Below are positions 34,307 through 42,594 of a stretch of 64,000 bases of DNA, piece by piece. This DNA is from Saliphagus infecundisoli. Lineage in GTDB: Archaea > Halobacteriota > Halobacteria > Halobacteriales > Natrialbaceae. Location: contig NZ_JAIWHV010000002.1 in NCBI RefSeq assembly GCF_020177375.1, forward strand, positions 310,001 to 374,000. The letters are read 5' to 3'. The position numbers were made by a program, and so were the translations under genes. Numbering within the stretch: the stretch's first letter is position 1; each line of letters begins with the position of its first letter. The notes under the pieces were generated by a model that was not told the origin of the DNA, searched no databases, and worked only from the letters and a program-made list of their open reading frames with translations.

Positions 34307-35158
34307 TCAATCGCCCGCGTCGGAAGGGACCCCCTCGCCGTGGTCGGCGGGGATCGAAACCCCGCCGGCGCCGTCCTCGAGCCGGGCGACGAGGCGGCGG
34401 GCCGCGTGGACGGAGCCGACGCCGAGGGCGACGCCGGCCACGACGTCGACCAGCCAGTGGATGCCCAGGTACATCGTCGAGAGGACGACGCCCGATCCCA
34501 CGACCGCGGCGATGGGGTACCACCGGGGGTACTCCCGGCGGGACCACCACGCGAAGCAGACGACGACGACCGCGAGCGACGTGTGCAGCGACGGGAAGAC
34601 GTCCGTGTTCGCCGACATCGCCGCCGTGAGGTCCTGGGTCGCCGGGTAGGCGACGTACATCAGCCCCTCGACGGAGGCCAAGTGGTTCCGCGGGCCGTAG
34701 GCGATGACGAGGGTGTAACAGATCGCGCCGACCACGTAGTTCAGGAGGTACGCGACGAGGAGTTCCTTGAGACGGCGCCCGGTGGGCGAGAGGAAGTAAA
34801 GCACCGGCGCGGTCGCGATCAGAAACGGGAACCCGAACATGTACATCGCCGCGAAGAACTCCAGGGTCGCTCCGGGGACGACCTCCTGGAACGCGGGGAC
34901 GAACCCGCCCTCGATGGCGTGGAGTTCGTCAGTGACGTCCCAGCCCAGTGCGCGCGAGATCCGCAGACTGTAGCCGTCCGTCGCCCGCTTGGCCAGAAAG
35001 CAGACGGCGGCGGCCCCGAGATACGGCGAGACGTCCCGGAGCCGATCTCCGACGCCGACCGAGCGGAGCTGTCGGGGGGTCAGACAGAGCGCACACGTCA
35101 TCGACAGCCCGGTGAGGACGACCAGGACAGTCAGCACCGCGATCGGGATGAACGCCAT
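34307..35158 (-). CDS. PAP2-family membrane phosphatase
   Basis: A 283-residue protein with about six or seven membrane helices. The PAP2 motifs are the arginine-containing YGPRNH near residue 155, PSLHTSLAV near 191 (motif 2 with the catalytic His) and the downstream STMYLGIHWLVDVVAGVALG near 230 (motif 3). Relatives act on phosphatidic acid, undecaprenyl diphosphate or as inositol phosphotransferases; substrate is unknown. A TATA box (tttaac, reverse strand, 35186-35191) lies 28-33 bases upstream. Confidence 0.85.
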   Translation of the reverse strand: MAFIPIAVLTVLVVLTGLSMTCALCLTPRQLRSVGVGDRLRDVSPYLGAAAVCFLAKRATDGYSLRISRALGWDVTDELHAIEGGFVPAFQEVVPGATLEFFAAMYMFGFPFLIATAPVLYFLSPTGRRLKELLVAYLLNYVVGAICYTLVIAYGPRNHLASVEGLMYVAYPATQDLTAAMSANTDVFPSLHTSLAVVVVCFAWWSRREYPRWYPIAAVVGSGVVLSTMYLGIHWLVDVVAGVALGVGSVHAARRLVARLEDGAGGVSIPADHGEGVPSDAGD

Positions 35159-35185
35159 ACGTCATCCGATCGGCCGACCCACTCA

Positions 35186-35191
35186 GTTAAA
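35186..35191 (-). promoter_or_regulatory. TATA box of the PAP2 gene
   Basis: Reverse-strand tttaac, 28-33 bases before the ATG at 35158, in an AT-rich patch of the spacer 35159-35254. Confidence 0.45.
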
Positions 35192-35254
35192 GATACCTAT
35201 TACGAACGACATGTAGCGGCGCGCTTCGGAGCCGGCGCGTGCGGGCCCCGCCGA

Positions 35255-35986
35255 TCAGCGAAGCGCCGCGAGCGCCTCGCTCGCCTCGCGGGCGGCCGCG
35301 AGACACTCCTTGGCGTAGCGGGGATCGTCGGTCGCCGCGGCCTCCGCCGAAAAGCGCTCCAGGGCGGCGATCAGCGACTCGCGGGCGTCGGCCTCGCTCC
35401 CGCCGGCGGGAGTCCGGTCGGCAGCCGGTTCCGTCGGGGCCCTCGACGCTCCGGACCGATCCGGGGGGGAGGCGTCCCGGGAGGGCGTCGCCCGCGGTCC
35501 GCCCCGGTCGGCCCGCTGACCCGGGTCCGACGGACTCGTCTCGGGGCGGTTCCCGTGGGGCGGAGTCGCCCGCTCGTCGGCTCCGGCCGGGGCTGGCTCG
35601 GATCCCCCCGACTGGCCCCCGGGTTCGGCGGCCCGACCCTCCTCGCCCTCGCCCGGGCTCGAGACGTCGATCTCGGTCGCCCCGCCTGCGTTCCCGGGCC
35701 CCGTTGGGGCTCCCTGCCCCTGAAGCTTTCCTCCGGCCTGGTTCTCTGCCTCCTCGACGCCGGTGCCCTCGACGCCCTCGGGTCCGCCGTGACAGGACGG
35801 ACAGAAGGTGACGCCGTTCTGGCGAAAGAGGGGGTCGCCACAGGTGCCACAGTGGGTGTTGGTCATCGTCGCACCCTTCAGGAGGAGGTCGCTCATCCGC
35901 TCGGTCGCCTGCCGGTCTTCGGCGTCGTCGCCGTACTTCTCCCGGAGCTTCTCGCGTTCGGCCTCCTTGTCGAACTCGTCGCTCAT
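35255..35986 (-). CDS. SSSCA1/ZNRD2-type zinc-ribbon protein with long disordered tail
   Basis: A 243-residue protein. The first 60 residues fit the Sjogren-autoantigen-like family: helical DEFDKEAEREKLREKYGDDAEDR, TERMSDLLLKGATMTNTHC and a CxxC...CPSC zinc ribbon near residues 45-65. Next is about 110 residues of Gly/Pro/Glu-rich, presumably unstructured sequence, and a C-terminal helical bundle from residue 195 (LIAALERFSAEAAATDDPRYAKE). The function of archaeal members is not established. The ATG at 35986 is chosen because it opens the family domain. Confidence 0.8.
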   Translation of the reverse strand: MSDEFDKEAEREKLREKYGDDAEDRQATERMSDLLLKGATMTNTHCGTCGDPLFRQNGVTFCPSCHGGPEGVEGTGVEEAENQAGGKLQGQGAPTGPGNAGGATEIDVSSPGEGEEGRAAEPGGQSGGSEPAPAGADERATPPHGNRPETSPSDPGQRADRGGPRATPSRDASPPDRSGASRAPTEPAADRTPAGGSEADARESLIAALERFSAEAAATDDPRYAKECLAAAREASEALAALR

Positions 35987-36104
35987 ACGCGCCGGGACGG
36001 GCTCGAGCGTCGAAAAACCTCCGGCCCCTCGCGGGGGGATTGCGTGGAGCCACGAGAGTAGGCACATCCGACCCTATAAGACCCCTCCGGGCGAACGTCG
36101 GGGC

Positions 36105-36494
36105 ATGGATTCGGGGTTACTGCCGGACGAGATCGCAGAGCGCATCGTGACGACCTCCCGGACGGCGGTCGGCGACAGCCTCCGGTCGGTGACCTACTTC
36201 ACCCGCGACGACTTCGAGCAGCTTTATCTCCGAAGCGACCTGGAGCGCGACGCCGACCTCTCGACGTTCATCGGCCACGAGTGGCGCGGCTTCAAGACGG
36301 CCCAGACCGCCTACGAGGGCTCCGAGCTCGGGGATTATCGCTACACGATCCGCGTCTTTGACAACGGCTTTCTCATCCGGGTCACCTCCGACCGCGAGGG
36401 CGTGTTCGCGACGACCGATGGGCTCACGATGAAGGACTTCGAGGAGGTCGCGACCGCCCTCCGGTCGGTGCTGGCGGAGCGAGACCGGCCGTAG
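36105..36494 (+). CDS. conserved haloarchaeal protein, unknown function
   Basis: A 129-residue soluble protein (MDSGLLPDEIAERIVTTSR...) with predicted alpha/beta elements: a strand-rich middle with YRYTIRVFDNGFLIRV, and a helix at the end (TMKDFEEVATALRSVLAER). No motif or known family beyond haloarchaeal conserved proteins. Confidence 0.68.
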   Translation: MDSGLLPDEIAERIVTTSRTAVGDSLRSVTYFTRDDFEQLYLRSDLERDADLSTFIGHEWRGFKTAQTAYEGSELGDYRYTIRVFDNGFLIRVTSDREGVFATTDGLTMKDFEEVATALRSVLAERDRP

Positions 36495-36535
36495 GAGCGC
36501 AAGGTCCTTGGCCGAACCGACCCTCGATGGGAGCG

Positions 36536-37033
36536 ATGACCGACGACTCTGCGGACGCGTTCGCGCGCCACGAGGCCTTCGAGCGCCGTGAGGACGACCG
36601 GGAGGGGTACGACCTGACGACGACCGTCCTCGAGACGGCGGTCCGGCCCCACGAGGAAGTCGAGATCACGGTGACGGTGCCGAGCCTGGACGCCGCCGTC
36701 GCCGGCGAGACGGTCGCCGACGTCGTCGCCGACGGCTGGTTCGAGACCCTCGAGCGTCGCCTCGCCGACGCCTACCGGGTCGCAAGCGGGGAGGGCGAGG
36801 GGCCGACGGTCGAACGCGGCGCCCGCGAGATCCGGGTCCGCTTCGCGTACGACTCCCCGCGGCCGGCCGCCGACGCGAAGGCGCTGATCGAGTACGTCGA
36901 GGGCACCTACGTCCAGGGGCTGATCCCGGGCTACGAGTATCGCGGGCCGGCCGGGGCGCTCCTCTCGGCCGCCAAGGAACGGGGCGAGCAGGGGGCGGAG
37001 TCGGCCGGGGAGGGATCGGAGCCGCCGGTCTGA
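36536..37033 (+). CDS. haloarchaeal DUF5813-like protein
   Basis: An acidic protein of about 165 residues ([20 protein letters not shown]...). Its core has [40 protein letters not shown] and the C-terminal FVQ-like [20 protein letters not shown]. It resembles a family confined to haloarchaea whose role is unknown. An ATG three codons upstream (36527) is an equally plausible start. Confidence 0.68.
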   Translation: MTDDSADAFARHEAFERREDDREGYDLTTTVLETAVRPHEEVEITVTVPSLDAAVAGETVADVVADGWFETLERRLADAYRVASGEGEGPTVERGAREIRVRFAYDSPRPAADAKALIEYVEGTYVQGLIPGYEYRGPAGALLSAAKERGEQGAESAGEGSEPPV

Positions 37034-37081
37034 GATCGTGTATCACGGGCGCTTTTGGTGGTGGATCGCCCTGGGGGGACC

Positions 37082-38134
37082 ATGGTCGCACGCGCCGGGC
37101 GGTCCGAACGGACCGCACTGGGGATTTTCGCGCTCACAAGCGTCGCCCTCGCCGTCGCCGTCGTCCTGCCGTACGTCCAGTACGTCCTGCTCGGGGCCCT
37201 GCTCGCGTACGTGCTCGCGCCCGCCCAGCGGAGCTTGGAGAGTCACGTGGGTTCGACGACCGCGGCCGTGGGCCTCATCAGTGCCGTGGTCGTCGTTCTC
37301 ATCCTCCCGGTCGTCTACGTCCTCGTGGTGGCGATCCGGCAGGCCTCCGGGCTCCTGGGCGCGGTCCAGCAACAGGGGTTCGACCCGACGGCGATCGAAC
37401 GCCAGCTCGAGGGGAGCGGCTACCGGATCGACCCCGACGTGCTCCGGACCGCCGTCGCCGACTACGAGGAGGAGATCGGGACGGGGATCCAGGGGCTGGT
37501 GACGGGCGTCTTCGACGTCGTCGGGGGGATCCCCGCGATCGTCTTCGGGCTCACGGTCACCGTCTTCGTGCTCTTTTCGCTGCTCCGGGACGGCGACCGG
37601 CTGATGGGGTGGCTCCGCGAGGTCGCCCCGGTCCGGCCGGCGGTCCAGGCCGAACTGCTCGCGGAACTCGACCGGCTGATGTGGGCCTCGGTCGTCGGCA
37701 ACGTCGCCGTCTCGGCGATTCAGGCGATCGCGCTGGGGGTCGGCCTCTGGGCGCTCTCGGTGCCGGGGGTCGTCTTTCTCACCGTCGTCACCTTCGTGCT
37801 CGCGCTCCTGCCGCTGATCGGCGCCTTCGGGGTCTGGGTCCCGGTCTCGGTCTACCTGCTCGTGATCGGGCGGCCGGGAGCCGCCGCCGCCCTCGTCGTC
37901 TACGGCTCGCTGGTCAGCGCCTCGGATACCTACCTCCGGCCCGCGCTCATCGGCCGGAGCGGCCCGCTGAGCGCGGCGGTGATCGTCGTCGGCATCTTCG
38001 GGGGCGTCTCCGTGTTCGGCGCCGTCGGCCTCTTCGTCGGCCCCGTCGTCGTCGGCGCCGCGAAGGTCGGGATCGACCTCTACGCCCGCTACGGCCTCGA
38101 GGGGCTGGGGACGCCCGCCCCCGACGATCCGTAG
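37082..38134 (+). CDS. AI-2E/YdgG-type transporter family
   Basis: A 350-residue membrane protein with about eight helices of the AI-2 exporter (UPF0118, YdiK/TqsA) family. The N-terminal pair of helices ([28 protein letters not shown]), the amphipathic soluble part at about 100-150, and the C-terminal cluster ([19 protein letters not shown] and [24 protein letters not shown]) are typical. Transport of AI-2 itself is not implied; relatives exchange Na+ or Li+ for protons. It immediately precedes the L39e operon. Confidence 0.85.
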   Translation: MVARAGRSERTALGIFALTSVALAVAVVLPYVQYVLLGALLAYVLAPAQRSLESHVGSTTAAVGLISAVVVVLILPVVYVLVVAIRQASGLLGAVQQQGFDPTAIERQLEGSGYRIDPDVLRTAVADYEEEIGTGIQGLVTGVFDVVGGIPAIVFGLTVTVFVLFSLLRDGDRLMGWLREVAPVRPAVQAELLAELDRLMWASVVGNVAVSAIQAIALGVGLWALSVPGVVFLTVVTFVLALLPLIGAFGVWVPVSVYLLVIGRPGAAAALVVYGSLVSASDTYLRPALIGRSGPLSAAVIVVGIFGGVSVFGAVGLFVGPVVVGAAKVGIDLYARYGLEGLGTPAPDDP

Positions 38135-38185
38135 TCCCGACGCGGGCGGAGGCGGCCGAGCGGGCGGTAAGCGGGATGGACAAGA

Positions 38186-38192
38186 TTTTATG
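38186..38192 (+). promoter_or_regulatory. TATA box of the L39e-L31e-IF6 operon
   Basis: ttttatg lies 26-32 bases before the L39e ATG (38218) in a clear AT patch of an otherwise GC-rich spacer. The transcript should be almost leaderless. Confidence 0.6.
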
Positions 38193-38217
38193 CCGGCGCG
38201 GGCTACGAGTGGCCACT

Positions 38218-38370
38218 ATGGGCAAGAAATCCAAGAGCAAGAAAAAGCGGCTCGCGAAGCTCGAAAACGAGAACAGCCGCGTCCCGGCGTGGGTCATGCT
38301 CAAGACCGACATGAACACCCGGCGCAACCCCAAGCGGCGTAACTGGCGGCGCAACGACACCGACGAGTAA
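38218..38370 (+). CDS. rpl39e: 50S ribosomal protein L39e
   Basis: Fifty residues, basic ([21 protein letters not shown], then [29 protein letters not shown]). The WVMLKT and [11 protein letters not shown] blocks are the L39e signature; it binds in the polypeptide exit-tunnel region of the large subunit. L31e starts three bases after its stop, the usual archaeal gene order. Confidence 0.96.
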   Translation: MGKKSKSKKKRLAKLENENSRVPAWVMLKTDMNTRRNPKRRNWRRNDTDE

Positions 38371-38372
38371 CC

Positions 38373-38651
38373 ATGAGCGCCAGTGACTTCGAGGAACGCG
38401 TCGTCACCGTTCCCCTCCGCGACGTCAAGAAGGGGGCGAACCACGAGGCCGCCGACCGGGCGATGACCATCGTCCGCGAGCACATCGCGAAACACTTCGC
38501 GGTCGAGGAAGAGGCCGTCCGCCTGGATCCCTCGATCAACGAGGCCGTCTGGGCCAACGGCCGGTCGAACCCGCCACGGAAGCTCCGGGTTCGCGCCGCG
38601 CGGTTCGACGAGGCCGGCGAGGCCGTCGTCGAGGCCGAGTTCGCCGACTAA
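38373..38651 (+). CDS. rpl31e: 50S ribosomal protein L31e
   Basis: A 92-residue ribosomal protein near the tunnel exit: [39 protein letters not shown] and [23 protein letters not shown] are diagnostic. The IF-6 start lies five bases after its stop. Confidence 0.96.
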   Translation: MSASDFEERVVTVPLRDVKKGANHEAADRAMTIVREHIAKHFAVEEEAVRLDPSINEAVWANGRSNPPRKLRVRAARFDEAGEAVVEAEFAD

Positions 38652-38656
38652 CCCGC

Positions 38657-39322
38657 GTGCTTCGCACCACATTCGCCGGCTCGTCGTACGTCGGCGTCTT
38701 CGCGAGCGCGACGGAAAGCGCCGTCCTCGTCCGTCCGGACGCCGACGAGGACGTCATCGAGTCGATCGCCGACGAACTCGCGGCCCCCGCGGTCGCGACG
38801 ACCGTCGGGGGCTCCTCGACGGTCGGCGCGCTCGCGACCGGCAACGAGAACGGCCTGCTCGTGAGCAGCCGCGTCCTTGAGTACGAACGCGACCGACTCG
38901 AGGAGGCGATCGATCGGCCGATCACGGAGCTGCCGGGCTCGATCAACGCCGCCGGGAACGTGGTCCTCGCCAACGACTACGGCGCCTACGTCCATCCCGA
39001 CCTCCCGCGGGAGGCAATCGGGGCGATCGAGGACGCCCTGGAGGTCCCCGTCGAACGCGGCGACCTCGCGGGGGTCCGAACGGTGGGGACGGCCGCGGTC
39101 GCCACCAACCGGGGGGCGCTCTGTCACCCGAAGGCCACCGACGCCGAACTCGACGCCGTCGAGGAGGCCCTGAACGTCCGCGCGGACGTCGGGACGATCA
39201 ACTACGGCGGTCCCCTGGTGGGCTCGGGCCTGCTCGCGACCGAGGCCGGCTACGTCGTCGGCGAGGGGACGACGGGACCGGAACTGGGCCGGATCGAGGA
39301 CGCGCTCGGCTACATCGACTGA
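38657..39322 (+). CDS. eif6: translation initiation factor IF-6 (aIF6)
   Basis: A 221-residue five-fold pentein that binds the 50S subunit and blocks premature subunit joining. It has a repeated pseudo-fivefold structure with motifs such as [67 protein letters not shown] and [21 protein letters not shown]. The start is GTG 38657, giving [10 protein letters not shown]. Confidence 0.95.
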   Translation: MLRTTFAGSSYVGVFASATESAVLVRPDADEDVIESIADELAAPAVATTVGGSSTVGALATGNENGLLVSSRVLEYERDRLEEAIDRPITELPGSINAAGNVVLANDYGAYVHPDLPREAIGAIEDALEVPVERGDLAGVRTVGTAAVATNRGALCHPKATDAELDAVEEALNVRADVGTINYGGPLVGSGLLATEAGYVVGEGTTGPELGRIEDALGYID

Positions 39323-39377
39323 CGGCCGATCCCGACGGAAGGGAAGATTCTTCCGACTGCCCGCCGCAGGTAGGCGT

Positions 39378-39449
39378 ATGAGTACGATCCAGCAGATCGA
39401 GGAATCACGACGCCAGTTCCGGACCGTCGTCGGGGTGTCCGACCGATGA
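39378..39449 (+). CDS. 23-residue mini-frame overlapping pfdA, where L18a usually lies
   Basis: Encodes MSTIQQIEESRRQFRTVV-type sequence; the TGA overlaps the pfdA ATG (ATGA). In many haloarchaea the gene for ribosomal protein L18a (LX, about 58 residues) sits here, but the 123-base gap is too short for it. It may be a remnant, a leader peptide or noise. Confidence 0.35.
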   Translation: MSTIQQIEESRRQFRTVVGVSDR

Positions 39450-39913
39450 GCGGCCGACAGGAGCTCCAGCAGCTCTCCCAGCAACTCGAGGAGGTCGAAG
39501 GCGAGATCGAGGGACTCCAGGCGACCGTCGAGTCCATCCGGGAAGAACAGAACGAGGCCGACGAGGCGATCGAGGCGATCGAGACCCTCGAGTCGGGCTC
39601 GACGGTTCAGGTCCCCCTCGGCGGGGGCGCCTACGTCCGCGCGGAGGTCGCCGACATCGACGAAGTGATCGTCGAACTCGGCGCCGACTACGCCGCGGAG
39701 TTCGAACAGGAGGGTGCGATCGACGCCCTCGAGAGCAAACAGGAGAACCTGGAAGACCGGATTGAGGAGGTCACCGAACAGATCTCCGAGCTCGAAGCCG
39801 AGAGCGCCCAGCTCGAACAGCAGGCCCAGCAGGCCCAACAGCAGGCGATGCAACAGCAGATGCAACAGATGGGCGGTCAGGGCGGCGGGCCGGGCGGTCC
39901 CGACGAGCAGTAA
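39446..39913 (+). CDS. pfdA: prefoldin alpha subunit
   Basis: A 155-residue chaperone subunit that holds nascent proteins for the thermosome. It has the alpha-type pattern: N-terminal coiled coil (LQQLSQQLEEVEGEIEGLQ), a central beta region (SGSTVQVPLGGGAYVRAEVAD) and a second coiled coil rich in Glu/Gln (QISELEAESAQLEQQAQQAQ) ending in a Gln/Gly/Met-rich tail. Confidence 0.93.
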   Translation: MSGRQELQQLSQQLEEVEGEIEGLQATVESIREEQNEADEAIEAIETLESGSTVQVPLGGGAYVRAEVADIDEVIVELGADYAAEFEQEGAIDALESKQENLEDRIEEVTEQISELEAESAQLEQQAQQAQQQAMQQQMQQMGGQGGGPGGPDEQ

Positions 39914-39922
39914 CCGCCAGCC

Positions 39923-41386
39923 ATGTTCGATAGTCTAAAGGAGAAGCTCGGGAGCTTCCGCGACGACGTCGAGGAGACCGCTGAGGAGAAGGCCGAGCCG
40001 GTCGAGGAGGGCGAGACCGACGCGGAGACGCCGAACGCGGACCCGGAAGCGGAGCTTCCAGAAACGGACCCCGACGTCGGGGTCGAGGGAACCGACGCGA
40101 CGACCGGAGCCGGGACAGAGCCGGACTCCGAGGCGGAACCCGGGTCGGGAGAACGCGCCGACCTCGACGCGGAGTCGGGGACGGACGAACCCGATCCCGG
40201 CCGGGAGTCGGCGCCCGTCGCCGGCCCCGGCGAGTCGGGACCGACGCCGGCGGGCGAAACCGAGACGGATGCCGAGAGCGCGGACGCGACGGCCGCGGCC
40301 GCCGACTCCGGAACGGCCGTCGAGGACGCCCCGGAGGGCGGTTCCGAGCCGTCGATCGACCCCGATCACGGCGTCGCGGGCGAGGACGACCTCACCGGGG
40401 AGGCCGAAGCCGCCACGCACGACGGCGAGGTGTCGGCCGACGCCGACGAGAGCGAAGGCGGGGACGACCCCGAGGAGGACGTCGAGGAGTCGAACGCCAC
40501 CGGCTTCGGCCGGAAGGCCCGCTCGCTCGTCCGCGGGAAGTTCGTCATCGAGGAAGAAGACGTCGAGGAGCCCTTAGAGGACCTCGAGCTCGCGCTCCTC
40601 TCGAGCGACGTCGAGATGGGAGTCACGGAGGAGATCTTAGAGAACATCCGCGAGGAGCTGATCGGCGAGACCCGGCGGTTCCGGGAGTCGACCGGCGAGG
40701 TCGTCGAGGACGCACTGAGGGAGGCGATTCACGACGTGATCAGCGTCGGCCAGTTCGATTTCGAGCAGCGGGTCGCCGACGCCGACAAGCCTCTCGTGAT
40801 CGTCTTTACGGGCGTCAACGGCGTCGGAAAGACGACGACGATCGCGAAGCTGAGCCGGTACCTCGAGGAACGGGGCTTCTCGTCGGTGCTCGCCAACGGC
40901 GACACCTACCGGGCGGGCGCCAACGAGCAGATCCGCGAGCACGCCGCGGCCCTCGATCGGCGCCTGATCGCCCACGACCAGGGCGGGGACCCCGCGGCGG
41001 TGCTGTACGACGCAGTCGAGTACGCGGAGGCGAACGACGTGGACGTGGTTTTGGGGGACACCGCGGGTCGGCTCCACACCGACGAGGGGCTGATGGACCA
41101 ACTCGAGAAGATTGATCGGGTGGTCGGTCCCGACATGGCGATCTTCGTAGACGAGGCGGTCGCGGGCCAGGACGCGGTCAACCGCGCCCGGGAGTTCGAC
41201 GCGGCCGCCCCCTTCGACGGCGCCGTCCTGACGAAAGCCGACGCCGACTCCAACGGCGGCGCGGCGATCTCGATCGCCCACGTTACCGGAAAACCAGTCC
41301 TTTTCCTGGGGACCGGCCAGGGGTACGACGACCTAGAGCGGTTCGATCCCGACCGGATGATCGACCGGCTGCTGGGCGAGGAGTAG
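39923..41386 (+). CDS. ftsY: signal recognition particle receptor FtsY
   Basis: A 487-residue SRP GTPase. The first ~190 residues are an extremely acidic, low-complexity A domain. The NG domain follows: FVIEEEDVEEPLEDLELALL in the N domain, then the GTPase with G1 GVNGVGKTTTIAKL near residue 300, DTAGRLHTDEGLMDQL (G3) near 380, LTKADADSNGG (G4) near 436 and the C-terminal FLGTGQGYDDLERFDPDRMIDRLL. It docks ribosome-SRP complexes to the membrane and is co-located with pfdA as in other haloarchaea. Confidence 0.96.
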   Translation: MFDSLKEKLGSFRDDVEETAEEKAEPVEEGETDAETPNADPEAELPETDPDVGVEGTDATTGAGTEPDSEAEPGSGERADLDAESGTDEPDPGRESAPVAGPGESGPTPAGETETDAESADATAAAADSGTAVEDAPEGGSEPSIDPDHGVAGEDDLTGEAEAATHDGEVSADADESEGGDDPEEDVEESNATGFGRKARSLVRGKFVIEEEDVEEPLEDLELALLSSDVEMGVTEEILENIREELIGETRRFRESTGEVVEDALREAIHDVISVGQFDFEQRVADADKPLVIVFTGVNGVGKTTTIAKLSRYLEERGFSSVLANGDTYRAGANEQIREHAAALDRRLIAHDQGGDPAAVLYDAVEYAEANDVDVVLGDTAGRLHTDEGLMDQLEKIDRVVGPDMAIFVDEAVAGQDAVNRAREFDAAAPFDGAVLTKADADSNGGAAISIAHVTGKPVLFLGTGQGYDDLERFDPDRMIDRLLGEE

Positions 41387-41469
41387 CCGACGGCGCCGCG
41401 AGATACACGTTCGTGCATCCTCCGAGCGACCCGAAAGCGTTTTTGAGCACGCTCGCGGGGGTTCGAGTA

Positions 41470-41721
41470 ATGACCGCCTACACCGCGACGGTGACGGTCC
41501 GGCTCAAACGCGGCGTCCTCGACCCGGAGGCCGAGACAACCCGGAAGGCCCTCGAGCGACTGGGGTTCGACCTCGAGGAACTCCGGGCGGCCGACCGCTT
41601 CGAGATCGACCTCGATGCGGACTCCGAGGAGGAGGCCGGAGAGCGGGCCGAGAAGATGGCCGAGCGGCTGCTCGCGAACCCGACGATCCACGACTACAGC
41701 GTGGAAGTCGAGGGGCGATGA
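41470..41721 (+). CDS. purS: phosphoribosylformylglycinamidine synthase subunit PurS
   Basis: An 83-residue PurS subunit (MTAYTATVTVRLKRGVLDPEAETT, LERLGFDLEEL, FEIDLDAD) that links the PurQ glutaminase to PurL in de novo purine synthesis. The start at 41470 follows the family N-terminus; the longer GTG frame (41413) adds unrelated sequence. The final TGA overlaps an ATG (ATGA) that opens the first of two mini-frames leading to purQ. Confidence 0.94.
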   Translation: MTAYTATVTVRLKRGVLDPEAETTRKALERLGFDLEELRAADRFEIDLDADSEEEAGERAEKMAERLLANPTIHDYSVEVEGR

Positions 41722-41756
41722 CCCGGGCGGTCGCGGTATCGAGGTGGCGGCTGTGA
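41718..41756 (+). CDS. 12-residue mini-frame between purS and purQ
   Basis: ATG 41718 overlaps the purS stop; encodes MTRAVAVSRWRL; TGA 41754-41756 overlaps the GTG of the next mini-frame. It resembles the PurQ N-terminus (MTVAVV) in its first residues. Confidence 0.3.
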   Translation: MTRAVAVSRWRL

Positions 41757-41815
41757 CGGTCGCGGTCGAGACGACGACGCCCGTCGGTCCCAACACCGGA
41801 GGGTGGCAACTGTGA
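41753..41815 (+). CDS. 20-residue mini-frame overlapping the purQ start
   Basis: GTG 41753, encodes MTVAVETTTPVGPNTGGWQL; its TGA overlaps the purQ GTG at 41812 (GTGA). The segment tgtgacggtcgcggtcg at 41752-41768 is repeated exactly at 41811-41827, so the purQ 5' end has been partly duplicated. Confidence 0.3.
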   Translation: MTVAVETTTPVGPNTGGWQL

Positions 41816-42486
41816 CGGTCGCGGTCGTCCGCTTCGGCGGCTCGAACTGCGACCGCGACGCCGCACGCGCGCTCTCGTATCTGGGGATCGAAAACGAAGT
41901 CGTCTGGCACGAGGACGGGCTCTCGGAGGACGTCATGGGTGTCGTCCTTCCCGGGGGATTTTCCTACGGCGACTACCTCCGGGCGGGGGCGATGGCGGCG
42001 CGCTCCCCGATCATGCGGGAGGTCCGGGAGGCCGCCGACGCGGGGGTTCCGGTGCTCGGGATCTGCAACGGCGCCCAGATCGGCTGCGAGTCGGGGCTGA
42101 CTCCCGGCGCGTTCACCACCAACGAGAGCGCGCGCTTCCAGTGTGAGCCGGTCCACCTCCGGGTCGAACGTGCCGACACGCCCTGGACGGCCCGCTACGA
42201 GGCGGGCGACGTGTTGGAGATCCCCATCGCCCACGGCGAGGGCCGCTACGAGATCCGCGAGGACCGTCTGGCCGAACTCGAGGCCGACGACCGCGTCCTC
42301 TTTCGGTACTGCACGCCCGAGGGCGAGGTGGCACCGTCTTCGAACCCGAACGGCTCGCGGGGTGCGGTCGCGGGCGTCCTCGGCGAGCGCGAGACCGTGG
42401 CGGTGTTGATGCCCCACCCCGAGCGGGCGACGCTGCCCTCCGTCGGCACCACCGACGGCGGGGGAATCCTCCGTGGGTTCGCCTAA
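41812..42486 (+). CDS. purQ: phosphoribosylformylglycinamidine synthase subunit PurQ (glutaminase)
   Basis: A 224-residue class I glutamine amidotransferase supplying ammonia to PurL. The catalytic Cys is in VLGICNGAQIG near residue 84, and the His/Glu pair is in MPHPERATLP near residue 202. The oxyanion-region motif GVVLPGGFSYGDYLRAGAMAA is near residue 43, and the N-terminus MTVAVVRFGGSNCDRD is canonical. GTG 41812 is preferred over GTG 41803 because the family begins there and its stop/start overlap matches the upstream chain. Confidence 0.95.
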   Translation: MTVAVVRFGGSNCDRDAARALSYLGIENEVVWHEDGLSEDVMGVVLPGGFSYGDYLRAGAMAARSPIMREVREAADAGVPVLGICNGAQIGCESGLTPGAFTTNESARFQCEPVHLRVERADTPWTARYEAGDVLEIPIAHGEGRYEIREDRLAELEADDRVLFRYCTPEGEVAPSSNPNGSRGAVAGVLGERETVAVLMPHPERATLPSVGTTDGGGILRGFA

Positions 42487-42534
42487 GGGCCACGAGCCGG
42501 TCCGTCTCTCCGAGCGCGCGAATTTTCCAGGTGG

Positions 42535-42540
42535 TTTAAG
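42535..42540 (+). promoter_or_regulatory. TATA box before the sensor kinase
   Basis: tttaag lies 28-33 bases before the ATG of a mini-frame at 42568 and about 50-55 bases before the kinase ATG at 42591. A start at GTG 42540 would be inside the promoter, so I reject that start. Confidence 0.4.
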
Positions 42541-42567
42541 TGAACCGCGGTCCTGACCCGACGGAAG

Positions 42568-42594
42568 ATGAGCGACGGACGACGGTACCGATGA
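42568..42594 (+). CDS. 8-residue mini-frame overlapping the sensor kinase start
   Basis: Encodes MSDGRRYR; TGA overlaps the kinase ATG (ATGA, 42591-42594). It begins 28 bases after the TATA box start, at leaderless position, so it may translate first and couple to the kinase. Confidence 0.3.
   Translation: MSDGRRYR

Noticed and set aside
42540-42590. GTG start giving 17 extra residues to the sensor kinase
   Set aside because: It overlaps the TATA box and the added residues match no domain.
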